A stretch of DNA of 32,952 nt. Origin: Grimontia indica (GTDB lineage: Bacteria; Pseudomonadota; Gammaproteobacteria; Enterobacterales; Vibrionaceae). The position numbers and the translations under genes are program-made. The notes beneath the pieces are model-generated. The model saw only the letters and a list, made by a program, of their open reading frames with translations, ran no database searches and was not told the origin of the DNA. Below, piece by piece: positions 26,004-32,952 of the stretch. Positions within the stretch are counted from its first letter, which is position 1, and each line of letters begins with the position of its first letter. The DNA is taken from assembly GCF_000333895.2 (NCBI RefSeq), contig NZ_ANFM02000019.1, forward strand, positions 1 to 32,952, written 5' to 3'.

Positions 26004-26470
26004 GACTTTCTCCAGTCGTAAATATTCAAAACCAAGTAACAAACTACGCGAGGCAATGCTCGGCATAATCTGATGAGCGGACTTGGCTCCTTGAAGTTTG
26101 GCGCGCTGCATGGTCAGCGCCAATCAACATTCCGTGTTGGCCGCACACCCTATGGCATTCTGCCGGGTGTCCACCTGTCTCATCGTGCTGCAAGTTTTTT
26201 ACACGTTGGGGCAGGTTTGATGTCTCACCTTTCCGCTGTCTGTGAAACAGTAGTGAAATTAATGAAAGACTACTTCTGAAACTTTGACAGCGTTCACCAA
26301 TTTTACCAATCTTCCTTTGGTTACACTAGGTGTTACCTGTTTCTGTTGAAAAACACTTTGTTGCCAAGCGTGCAAAACCGGATGAGAGTTTTCAGGGTAC
26401 TGGCATCACTATAAGTGGCGAAAACACATCACTGTGTCTTATTCCTGACGAATGGGCTCCCGAAGCTACA
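26004..26470. promoter_or_regulatory. Long gene-free leader/promoter region of the deo operon
   Basis: About 470 nt separate deoC from the nupC terminator. No credible gene is seen. The region holds an imperfect dyad GGTTACACTAGGTGTTACC (26319-26337), a hairpin GCGCTG-N6-CAGCGC (26103-26120), and the repeated element ACACA-TCAC-TGTGT (26424-26437). The first could be a repressor operator. No good CRP site (TGTGA-N6-TCACA) or E. coli-type DeoR site was found. Confidence 0.4.
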
Positions 26471-26472
26471 GG

Positions 26473-26508
26473 CATAAAAAAACCGCCTCACAAGGAGGCG
26501 GTTTTTTG
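26473..26508. terminator. Strong terminator after nupC
   Basis: AAAAAACCGCCTC pairs with GAGGCGGTTTTTT around a short loop. On the minus strand it lies about 20 nt after the nupC stop and insulates the deo operon from nupC read-through. Confidence 0.94.
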
Positions 26509-26526
26509 AATCTCTTTACTTGCTGA

Positions 26527-27765
26527 TTACAGCGCAGCCAGAGTCAGGAAGAAACCAGCGATAGTTGCACTCATCAGGTTAGACAGAGTACCCGCACATA
26601 CTGCTTTCACACCGAAACGCGCGATGTCGTGACGACGGGTTGGCGCGATGCTGCCCAGACCACCCAGCAGGATTGCGATAGACGACAGGTTAGCGAAACC
26701 ACACAGTGCAAACGAAATGATTGCTGCAGTCTTCTCAGACAGGTCACCGATGATTGGGGTGAAGTTCAGGTACGCAACGAATTCGTTAACAACAATCTTC
26801 TGACCGATGAATGAACCCGCGATGTCAGCTTCTGCCCATGGAACACCAATCAGGAATGCCAGTGGTGCGAACACTTTACCCAGGATCCACTCCAGAGTCA
26901 GACCTTCGATGCCGAACCAACCACCGATGCCAGACAGCATGCCGTTGATCAGTGCGATCAGACCGATGAATGCCAGCAGCATTGCACCGATGTTCAGAGC
27001 CAGTTGCATACCAGAAGATGCGCCACCTGCTGCTGCGTCGATAACGTTTGCAGGCTTGTCTTCTTCTTCGTCACCGTCTTGACCCAATTGCTCGATTGGC
27101 TCGTCAGTTTCTGGCTTGATGATTTTCGCGAACAGCAGACCACCTGGTGCTGCCATGAACGATGCTGCAATCAGGTATTCCAGAGGTACACCCATCGCTG
27201 CGTAACCTGCCAGTACACCACCTGCTACAGATGCCAGACCACCACACATGACTGCGAACAGTTCAGACTGGGTCATTTTTGGCACGTAAGGACGTACAAC
27301 CAGAGGCGCTTCAGTTTGACCAACGAAGATGTTCGCGGTTGCAGACATTGATTCCGCGTGAGAAGTACCCAGTACTTTACGCAGTGCACCACCCAGAATA
27401 CGGATAACAAACTGCATGATACCCAGGTAGTAAAGCACGCTGATCAGCGCTGAGAAGAATACAACAGTAGGCAGAACCTGGAACGCAAAGATAAAGCCGA
27501 TACCATCTACAGAGAAGTTAACCAGGCTACCGAACAGGAAGCCGATACCATCTTTACCGTAGTTGATCACGTTCTGTACAGCATTAGACATGCCGTTCAG
27601 GATTGCTTGGCCCGCTGGGACAAACAGGATGAAACCACCCAGAATAAACTGGATCGCAAATGCACCACCTACAGTACGCAGGTTGATGGCTTTGCGGTTG
27701 TCAGATAGCAGTACAGCAATACCCAGCAGTACAACCATCCCTACAATGCTCATAATCAGGCTCAT
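26527..27765 (-). CDS. nupC: Concentrative nucleoside transporter NupC
   Basis: This 412-aa inner-membrane protein belongs to the CNT family, which imports nucleosides with cations. It has many hydrophobic helices and the family-typical segments: [12 protein letters not shown] in the substrate region, [24 protein letters not shown] and [16 protein letters not shown]. Start ATG 27765 has AGGAA upstream; the longer open frame to 27897 lacks support. Its position just upstream of the deo operon fits a shared role: it brings in nucleosides for DeoA/DeoD. A PurR-like box lies about 175 nt upstream of the start. Confidence 0.95.
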   Translation of the reverse strand: MSLIMSIVGMVVLLGIAVLLSDNRKAINLRTVGGAFAIQFILGGFILFVPAGQAILNGMSNAVQNVINYGKDGIGFLFGSLVNFSVDGIGFIFAFQVLPTVVFFSALISVLYYLGIMQFVIRILGGALRKVLGTSHAESMSATANIFVGQTEAPLVVRPYVPKMTQSELFAVMCGGLASVAGGVLAGYAAMGVPLEYLIAASFMAAPGGLLFAKIIKPETDEPIEQLGQDGDEEEDKPANVIDAAAGGASSGMQLALNIGAMLLAFIGLIALINGMLSGIGGWFGIEGLTLEWILGKVFAPLAFLIGVPWAEADIAGSFIGQKIVVNEFVAYLNFTPIIGDLSEKTAAIISFALCGFANLSSIAILLGGLGSIAPTRRHDIARFGVKAVCAGTLSNLMSATIAGFFLTLAAL

Positions 27766-27938
27766 AAAAGGGTTCCTAAAAAAGTCTTGGCGTCTCGACA
27801 AATTGGGAGTGTTATTCCGGCGGCGATTATACGCATTGGTTGGGGACCAAAGGAATGCATAAGTCACACTTGAAGTGAAAAATTCGGTGCAATTCACTCA
27901 AAAAGGTGATGAAGGTCTATTTTTGTGAGCTATGCACG

Positions 27939-27954
27939 ACGCAAACGTTTGGGC
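27939..27954. promoter_or_regulatory. PurR-box-like operator upstream of nupC
   Basis: ACGCAAACGTTTGGGC agrees with the E. coli PurR consensus ACGCAAACGTTTTCGT at 13 of 16 positions, including the whole central palindrome. It sits between the end of the tatD-family gene and nupC, about 174 nt before the nupC ATG. Related LacI-family regulators such as CytR could also recognise it. Confidence 0.5.
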
Positions 27955-27966
27955 AAACGATGCCTT

Positions 27967-28734
27967 TTAGACGTTCAACGCAAAGCATGCTGTCGAGTTT
28001 TGTGTGGTGGCGTGAATAATTTCCCCGACATCGACCTCTTTTAGGGTGGCTAAAGCGTGGGCAATCAGTGGTAATCTCTCCGGCAAATTGGGCTCACCTT
28101 GAAAGCCAAAAACAGGCATATCGGGCGCATCTGTCTCCAAAACCAAAGAGGAAAGTGGCAGGTTTTTCACCGCATTTCGGGTCTTATTAGCGCGCTCGTA
28201 AGTGATGGTGCCACCGATTCCGAGCAAAAAGCCGCGCTTTATGTATTCATGTCCAATCTGTTCACTGCCACTAAAAGCATGCAAGACCCCTTTCACTGCC
28301 GGAAAACCATTCAGAATTTGCAGTAATTCGTTGTGTGCTTTACGACTGTGAAGGATCACGGGAAGCTGATATTTCTCGGCCAGTTTAAGTTGTTCCGTCA
28401 ACAACCATATTTGTCGCTCTGGGTCGGCATTTTCTATCGCAAAATCCAGCCCACATTCGCCAACGGCAACCAATCCTTTCGGCGCGTCAGCCAAAAACGC
28501 ATCCAGCTTCTGAATGTCTTCGTCTTGATGCGATGCCATCCAGACTGGATGCAACCCCACCGCATACGAGATCTCGGGAAATGCTTCAGCCAATGCTGCC
28601 ACCCGATCCCAGTTTTCTGTCGCTACAGCGGGTACCACAAGACTGTTTACTCCAGCGGCTACTGAGCGCCTCACCCAATCTTCAGGGTGGTCAGCAAACG
28701 GAGGGAAATCAAAATGGCAGTGCGTATCAATCAT
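27967..28734 (-). CDS. yjjV: TatD-family metal-dependent hydrolase (YjjV-like)
   Basis: This 255-aa protein is a TatD-type metal-dependent hydrolase of the amidohydrolase superfamily. Metal ligands are recognisable: DTHCHFD (His4, His6), VGECGLDF (Glu), VILHSRKAH, LHAFSG, and ETDAPDMP. Family members act as Mg-dependent nucleases or D-aminoacyl-tRNA deacylases; the substrate here is not determined. E. coli YjjV also lies between prfC and deoC, so I assign that name on length and synteny. It is transcribed in the same direction as nupC and is preceded by the prfC terminator. Confidence 0.9.
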   Translation of the reverse strand: MIDTHCHFDFPPFADHPEDWVRRSVAAGVNSLVVPAVATENWDRVAALAEAFPEISYAVGLHPVWMASHQDEDIQKLDAFLADAPKGLVAVGECGLDFAIENADPERQIWLLTEQLKLAEKYQLPVILHSRKAHNELLQILNGFPAVKGVLHAFSGSEQIGHEYIKRGFLLGIGGTITYERANKTRNAVKNLPLSSLVLETDAPDMPVFGFQGEPNLPERLPLIAHALATLKEVDVGEIIHATTQNSTACFALNV

Positions 28735-28773
28735 TGCGGCAAAAACTCAGTGGGCTACTTCTATATAGAGGAT

Positions 28774-28808
28774 ACAAAAAAGCCGCCTTGTGGGGCGGCT
28801 TTCTTTTA
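28774..28808 (-). terminator. Terminator of prfC
   Basis: AAAGCCGCCCC-type stem on the minus strand (AGCCGCC at 28781-28787 with GGCGGCT at 28794-28800) followed by TTTTTTG. It lies shortly after the prfC stop. Confidence 0.9.
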
Positions 28809-28818
28809 CGTCTTGTAA

Positions 28819-30408
28819 TTAGTGCTCGCGTGTTGCACGGAAGCTCACATCAGGATGACGTTCTTGCGTCAGGCTCAGGTTAACCATGGTTGGCGCGATG
28901 TAAGTAAGGTTGTCACCGCCATCCAATGCCAGGTTAGTTTGGTTCTTGCGCTGGAAATCATCCAGTTTCTTCGCATCACTACATTCTACCCAGCGCGCTG
29001 TCGCAACGTTAACAGGCTCATAAATCGCTTCAACGTTATATTCAGACTTCAAGCGTGCAACAACCACATCGAACTGAAGTACACCCACCGCACCAACAAT
29101 CAGGTCATTGGATGTCATTGGGCGGAACACCTGCACCGCACCTTCTTCAGAAAGCTGTACCAGACCTTTCAGCAATTGCTTTTGCTTCAGTGGATCACGC
29201 AGACGGATACGACGGAACAGTTCAGGCGCAAAGTTTGGAATACCTGAGAATTTCAGATCTTCGCCTTGAGTGAAGGTATCACCAATTTGGATAGTACCGT
29301 GGTTATGAAGACCAATGATGTCACCTGCAAACGCTTCTGCTGCGCGGGCACGATCACCTGCCATAAAGGTTACCGCATCAGAGATTGATACCATTTTACC
29401 GGTACGTACATGCTTCATCTTCATACCCTGACTGTACTTGCCAGACACGATACGCATGAATGCAATGCGGTCACGGTGTTTAGGGTCCATGTTTGCCTGA
29501 ATTTTGAAGACAAATCCAGAGAACTTCTCTTCACCCGCTTCAACCGCACGCTCATGGGTTTGACGCGGCAATGGTGCAGGTGCCCACTCAGTTAAACCAT
29601 CCAACATGTGGTCAACACCGAAGTTACCCAGTGCAGTACCGAAGAACACAGGTGTCAGCTCGCCGCTCAGGAACAGTTCTTGATCAAACTCGTGCGATGC
29701 GCCCAGTACCAGTTCAAGTTCTTCACGCAGTTGCTCTGCCAGGCTTTCTCCCACTGCTTCATCCAACTCTGGATTATCCAGACCTTTGATGATGCGTGAG
29801 TCCTGAATGGTATGACCCTGACCTGTTTGGTACAGAATCGTTTCATCACGGTGGATGTGATAAACACCTTTGAACTCTTTACCACAGCCAATCGGCCAGG
29901 ATACTGGTGCACACGCGATGTTCAGCTCACTTTCTACTTCATCCATCAACTCCATTGGGTCACGGATGTCGCGGTCAAGTTTGTTCATGAAAGTCACGAT
30001 TGGCGTGTCGCGCAGACGGGTCACTTCCATCAGCTTACGGGTACGATCCTCAACACCTTTCGCCGCATCAATAACCATCAGGCATGAGTCAACAGCTGTC
30101 AGGGTGCGGTAAGTATCTTCTGAGAAGTCTTCGTGTCCTGGGGTATCAAGCAGGTTAACCAGACAATCGTTGAACGGGAACTGCATGACAGAAGTGGTGA
30201 CCGAAATACCACGTTCTTTTTCCATCTCCATCCAGTCAGACTTCGCATGCTGATTAGAGCCACGACCTTTTACCGTACCGGCAGTCTGGATCGCGCGTCC
30301 GAATAACAGCACCTTTTCAGTGATGGTAGTTTTACCGGCATCCGGGTGCGAGATAATCGCAAACGTACGACGCTTGCCGACTTCTTGCTGAAGTGGAGAG
30401 TTTGACAT
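28819..30408 (-). CDS. prfC: Peptide chain release factor 3
   Basis: RF3 is a GTPase that recycles RF1/RF2 from the ribosome after termination. The protein is 529 aa, the same length as in E. coli. G motifs are clear: HPDAGKTT (21-28), DTPGHEDF, and [24 protein letters not shown] forms the switch I region. Start ATG 30408 ([16 protein letters not shown]) fits the family; the frame extends to 30516 without a supported start. It is likely monocistronic, with its own terminator, and is divergent from the adhesin gene. Confidence 0.97.
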   Translation of the reverse strand: MSNSPLQQEVGKRRTFAIISHPDAGKTTITEKVLLFGRAIQTAGTVKGRGSNQHAKSDWMEMEKERGISVTTSVMQFPFNDCLVNLLDTPGHEDFSEDTYRTLTAVDSCLMVIDAAKGVEDRTRKLMEVTRLRDTPIVTFMNKLDRDIRDPMELMDEVESELNIACAPVSWPIGCGKEFKGVYHIHRDETILYQTGQGHTIQDSRIIKGLDNPELDEAVGESLAEQLREELELVLGASHEFDQELFLSGELTPVFFGTALGNFGVDHMLDGLTEWAPAPLPRQTHERAVEAGEEKFSGFVFKIQANMDPKHRDRIAFMRIVSGKYSQGMKMKHVRTGKMVSISDAVTFMAGDRARAAEAFAGDIIGLHNHGTIQIGDTFTQGEDLKFSGIPNFAPELFRRIRLRDPLKQKQLLKGLVQLSEEGAVQVFRPMTSNDLIVGAVGVLQFDVVVARLKSEYNVEAIYEPVNVATARWVECSDAKKLDDFQRKNQTNLALDGGDNLTYIAPTMVNLSLTQERHPDVSFRATREH

Positions 30409-30786
30409 GCTTAAGCTTTTCCGCGTTAAACAGCACGCAGGCAGAAACTGAGCTGCGCGCAGTGTAGATGAATTCAAATCGGCGGGTATTTTGTACGATA
30501 TCGGGATGAGACTCAACGCTCGCCAACAAAATCCTTACCCTACGGGCCTCACAAGAAAATTCACCTCGCAAAACAAGCCTCTAACGAGAGTCAATATATT
30601 GTCCAATAAATGACACACCACTCAATACACCCGGTCACTTTTTGACCCATCTCGCATCAAAAAGCAATAACACCTTGATCTTCATTCAGATACTTAGCGT
30701 TGATAAATATAAAAATTTTACAATTTGCGTCACTTTTTTGGCGATTTTGTTTAACGTCAAGACTTATAACGAATCTATTTGCATAG
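30409..30786. other. Gene-free divergent region between prfC and adhesin gene
   Basis: This AT-rich stretch has no credible ORF. It should hold the prfC promoter on the minus strand and distal regulatory sites of the adhesin gene on the plus strand. Apart from a few T and A tracts near 30700-30760, which could bend DNA or bind H-NS, I see no definite motif. Confidence 0.45.
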
Positions 30787-30850
30787 TATTATGGATGAAA
30801 TTTATGTGTCACATATGACACATCCATATTTATTTACCTTTCGCAGGAAG
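30764..30850 (+). promoter_or_regulatory. Adhesin gene promoter region with dyad
   Basis: A -10-like TATTAT lies at 30787-30792 with a poor -35 (TTATAA) 17 nt upstream. Twelve nt downstream is the perfect inverted repeat ATGTGTCA-CATA-TGACACAT (30804-30823), placed where a regulator could block transcription. AGGAAGAG (30844-30851) is the ribosome binding site for ATG 30857. The dyad is not a CRP consensus. Confidence 0.45.
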
Positions 30851-30856
30851 AGATTC

Positions 30857-32952
30857 ATGGATTCGATTATCACCAAGCAGGCTGCAAAAGTAATTTCAGT
30901 GAACGGCAACGCATTCATTAAAGTGAACGGGAAAGAGGTTCCCATCGCTGAAGTTTTAGACCTAAACGCCGGCACTGAAATCTTTGTCCCTGAGGGTGCC
31001 AACGCCCTTCTATCTCTTGAAGACGGCACCGTATTGCCTGTTGGTGAACAAGACTCACCTGCGCAAGATATCTTAGGCTCACCGCTTGATGATGAAATTG
31101 CTGCTATACAGGCATTAATTGAAGAGGGTGTCGACCCAACAGAAGTACTGGAAGCAACCGCTGCAGGTGGTACCACAACATCTGGAGCTGGCTCATGGAG
31201 CTTCCAATCCATTGGCCGTGTTGGCGAACAAACCATTGCTCAAGCAGGTTTTGATACAAATGGCATAGCTCAAGCGTTTAACAGTACAAGAATTGAACGA
31301 GAAGACAGTGGCGATTCATTTAACTCATTTGCCACATCACCAGAACCAACCCCAATTACCCCGACTAGCCCTGTTAATGCAACTCTTAAGCTATCTTCAT
31401 CAACTGACGAGGTATCCGAAGACAAAGGAACCATTAGTTATAAAGTCGAAATTGTCGATGATGAAGGTGCTCCGCTTACCGTCACTGACGGGGAAACAGT
31501 GACCGTCACCATCACACTCCCAGATGGGACTGAGCAAGATATAACAATCGGCTCAGGCTCCAGCGAAGCCACTTTCGAATACACCGTAGACGCTGATGAC
31601 GTTTATAAAGAAAGTGAAGAAGCAAGTGCTTCAATCAATAGCGTATCCGGCGGAGAAAGCTTCGACTCCTTAACCACAGACTCAACCCCTGTTACCACTA
31701 TTGTCACTGATGATGCTGATACGGTAACCGTTAGTTTGCATGCTGACACTTCCGAGGTTAGCGAAGACGCCGGAAGCATCATCTACAAGGTTGAACTGCG
31801 CGATGCCGAAGGTAGCTTAGTTACCGTCGCAGAAGGTGACAGTGTTGAAGTAACAGTGCTCCTTCCAAATGGCTCATCTCAAAAAGTAACCATCGAAGGT
31901 GGTACTTCTTCATCTAGTTTCGAGTTTGAGGTCAATCGGGATGACGTTTATTCAGGAAGTAGCACTGCATCAGCCACAATTAACGAAGTTCAAGGTGGCG
32001 ATGCCTTTGAGAACCTTGAAGCGAGCTCCGACACCGTCACAGTAGATATCGTAGACGACAATGATGCACCAACGCTTACTTTGTCAGGAGATGAGTTTGT
32101 CGCTGAAGGGGAAAATGCAACATACACATTGACGCTATCAGAGCCCGCGGCTGAAGATATGACCATTACTGTGGTCGTCGGCCACAAAACAACAGAGGAT
32201 GGTGACGTCATTCCTGTTGAAAAAACGGTAACAATAAAAGCGGATACGACGAGTATCTCTTTCAAAGTAGAGGCGTTAGACGACGACCTTTACGAAGCCG
32301 GAGATGATGACAAATTTACAGTTAGCGTAACGAGCGTAACTGGCGGTGGTTTTGAAGCACTCCCAACACTGCCTAGTGCGGTAGATACTGTTATAAATAC
32401 CGATGATAGCGACCGCCCAGACGTGGCGAGCATCACCAGCCCAACCGTGACCGAAGGGGACACGGCGACCTTCACCGTCACCCTGACCAACGAAAGCACT
32501 TCCGACACCACGGTCACCATGACACTGGCCAGCGGCAGTGCCGACAAAAACGTCGATTTCACAGGTACCACGGTCACCGTCAACGGCGATGAAGTATCGG
32601 TGAATGCTGACGGCACCTTTGAGGTCACTGTGAAGCCGGGTGACACCGAGTTCACTGTGGACGTCATCACCACAGATAACCTGGATGCTGACGGCAAGCC
32701 TGTGTTCGAAAGCACGGAAGACTTTACCCTGTCCGGCAAAACCGACAGCCAGGCAGACGCCGTTACGGGTACAGGTACCATCCTCGATAACGATGCACCT
32801 ACCTTGAAGGTCACCGGCGGTGGTGAGGTCAGCGAAGGCAAAGACATCACCTTTAACGTCAAACTCTCCAAGGCGGTCGATGGCGATGTCACTTACAGCT
32901 TTGACCTCGGCGGGGCCGAGATCAATGCCGAGGACATCACGGGGATCACCGT
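30857..32952 (+). CDS. Partial large LapA-type adhesin with retention module (continues past window end)
   Basis: The frame from ATG 30857 is open to the window end, giving 698 codons with no stop. Residues 1-100 resemble the N-terminal retention module of LapA/BpfA/FrhA-type RTX adhesins (KVISVNGNAFIKVNGKEV, then IFVPEGANALLSLEDG). TAAG at 101-104 fits the LapG protease site, and there is no Sec signal, as expected for type I secretion. Residues 165-174 are a Pro/Thr linker. Two related roughly 115-aa modules follow (175-287 and 288-402), then Calx-beta-like beta-sandwich units (about 403-518, 519-646 and onward) with acidic DNDAP/DDND calcium-type linkers. Base composition rises clearly in GC from about 32414. 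Such adhesins are held at the surface when c-di-GMP is high. The C-terminal RTX and secretion signal are beyond the window. Confidence 0.88.
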   Translation, partial: MDSIITKQAAKVISVNGNAFIKVNGKEVPIAEVLDLNAGTEIFVPEGANALLSLEDGTVLPVGEQDSPAQDILGSPLDDEIAAIQALIEEGVDPTEVLEATAAGGTTTSGAGSWSFQSIGRVGEQTIAQAGFDTNGIAQAFNSTRIEREDSGDSFNSFATSPEPTPITPTSPVNATLKLSSSTDEVSEDKGTISYKVEIVDDEGAPLTVTDGETVTVTITLPDGTEQDITIGSGSSEATFEYTVDADDVYKESEEASASINSVSGGESFDSLTTDSTPVTTIVTDDADTVTVSLHADTSEVSEDAGSIIYKVELRDAEGSLVTVAEGDSVEVTVLLPNGSSQKVTIEGGTSSSSFEFEVNRDDVYSGSSTASATINEVQGGDAFENLEASSDTVTVDIVDDNDAPTLTLSGDEFVAEGENATYTLTLSEPAAEDMTITVVVGHKTTEDGDVIPVEKTVTIKADTTSISFKVEALDDDLYEAGDDDKFTVSVTSVTGGGFEALPTLPSAVDTVINTDDSDRPDVASITSPTVTEGDTATFTVTLTNESTSDTTVTMTLASGSADKNVDFTGTTVTVNGDEVSVNADGTFEVTVKPGDTEFTVDVITTDNLDADGKPVFESTEDFTLSGKTDSQADAVTGTGTILDNDAPTLKVTGGGEVSEGKDITFNVKLSKAVDGDVTYSFDLGGAEINAEDITGIT

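Noticed and set aside
26073-26279. 68-codon plus-strand frame in the deo leader
   Set aside because: No ribosome binding site, no hydrophobic or domain pattern, and it would run against the deo promoter region.
27924-27940. CRP site upstream of nupC (TGTGAGCTATGCACGA)
   Set aside because: Only the TGTGA half fits; the second half does not match TCACA.
30802-31236. 144-codon minus-strand frame opposite the adhesin N terminus
   Set aside because: The plus-strand frame has a clear ribosome binding site and a recognisable retention module; the antisense frame resembles nothing.
32290-32892. 200-codon minus-strand frame rich in Ser/Val/Thr
   Set aside because: It is the mirror of the adhesin repeats; the repetitive ACC/GTC codons on the plus strand keep the opposite frame open.
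1-32952. tRNA, rRNA, CRISPR array, integron or prophage content
   Set aside because: No cloverleaf, regularly spaced repeat array, integrase or phage gene could be recognised on either strand.

Overview
The window looks like chromosomal DNA of a marine gammaproteobacterium of the Vibrionaceae. The housekeeping genes (yjjX, trpR, slt, ettA, radA, serB, deoCABD, yjjV, prfC) are the set found together in E. coli. The arrangement with a two-PilZ protein beside radA/serB and nupC beside deoC is the one I recall from Vibrio. Genus is not resolvable by eye; Grimontia or Enterovibrio would be reasonable guesses. No tRNA, rRNA, CRISPR array, intact transposase or prophage gene was seen.

Layout. (1) 214-6789 (+) is a tightly overlapping four-gene signalling operon: a lipoprotein fusing a DctP-like (TRAP-type) and a Leu/Ile/Val-type periplasmic binding domain, a PAS histidine kinase, a single-domain response regulator, and an Hpt-REC-REC-GGDEF protein. 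(2) 6902-8227 (+) holds two tandem secreted spondin-domain paralogues, the second a lipoprotein. (3) 8363-9753 (+) holds a fatty-acid-hydroxylase-family membrane protein and yjjX. (4) 9871-12214 (-) holds trpR and slt. (5) 12630-15924 (+) holds ettA, a small PilZ protein and an M23 peptidase. (6) radA (-) is divergent from a double-PilZ protein (+). (7) serB (-) is divergent from ytjB (+). (8) 21775-28734 (-) holds the deoCABD nucleoside catabolic operon, nupC and a yjjV-like tatD-family gene, followed by prfC (-). (9) From 30857 to the window end runs the 5' part of a very large adhesin gene (+), still open at the edge.

Themes. The nucleoside block imports nucleosides (NupC), cleaves them (DeoD, DeoA) and moves the sugar phosphate into glycolysis (DeoB, DeoC). 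The second theme is cyclic-di-GMP: one probable maker (the GGDEF protein), two PilZ receptor proteins, and a LapA-type adhesin with an N-terminal retention module and a TAAG cleavage motif, a class whose surface release is controlled by c-di-GMP through LapD/LapG. LapD/LapG themselves are not in the window, and physical proximity does not prove a common circuit.

The best candidate for something little described is the 214-6789 operon: two unrelated solute-binding folds on one lipoprotein, with no transporter genes nearby, apparently serving as the sensory input of a phosphorelay that ends in c-di-GMP synthesis. Also notable are a long imperfect inverted repeat upstream of ettA whose arm recurs near the window start, hairpins between deo genes, a PurR-box-like site upstream of nupC, and a dyad upstream of the adhesin gene.
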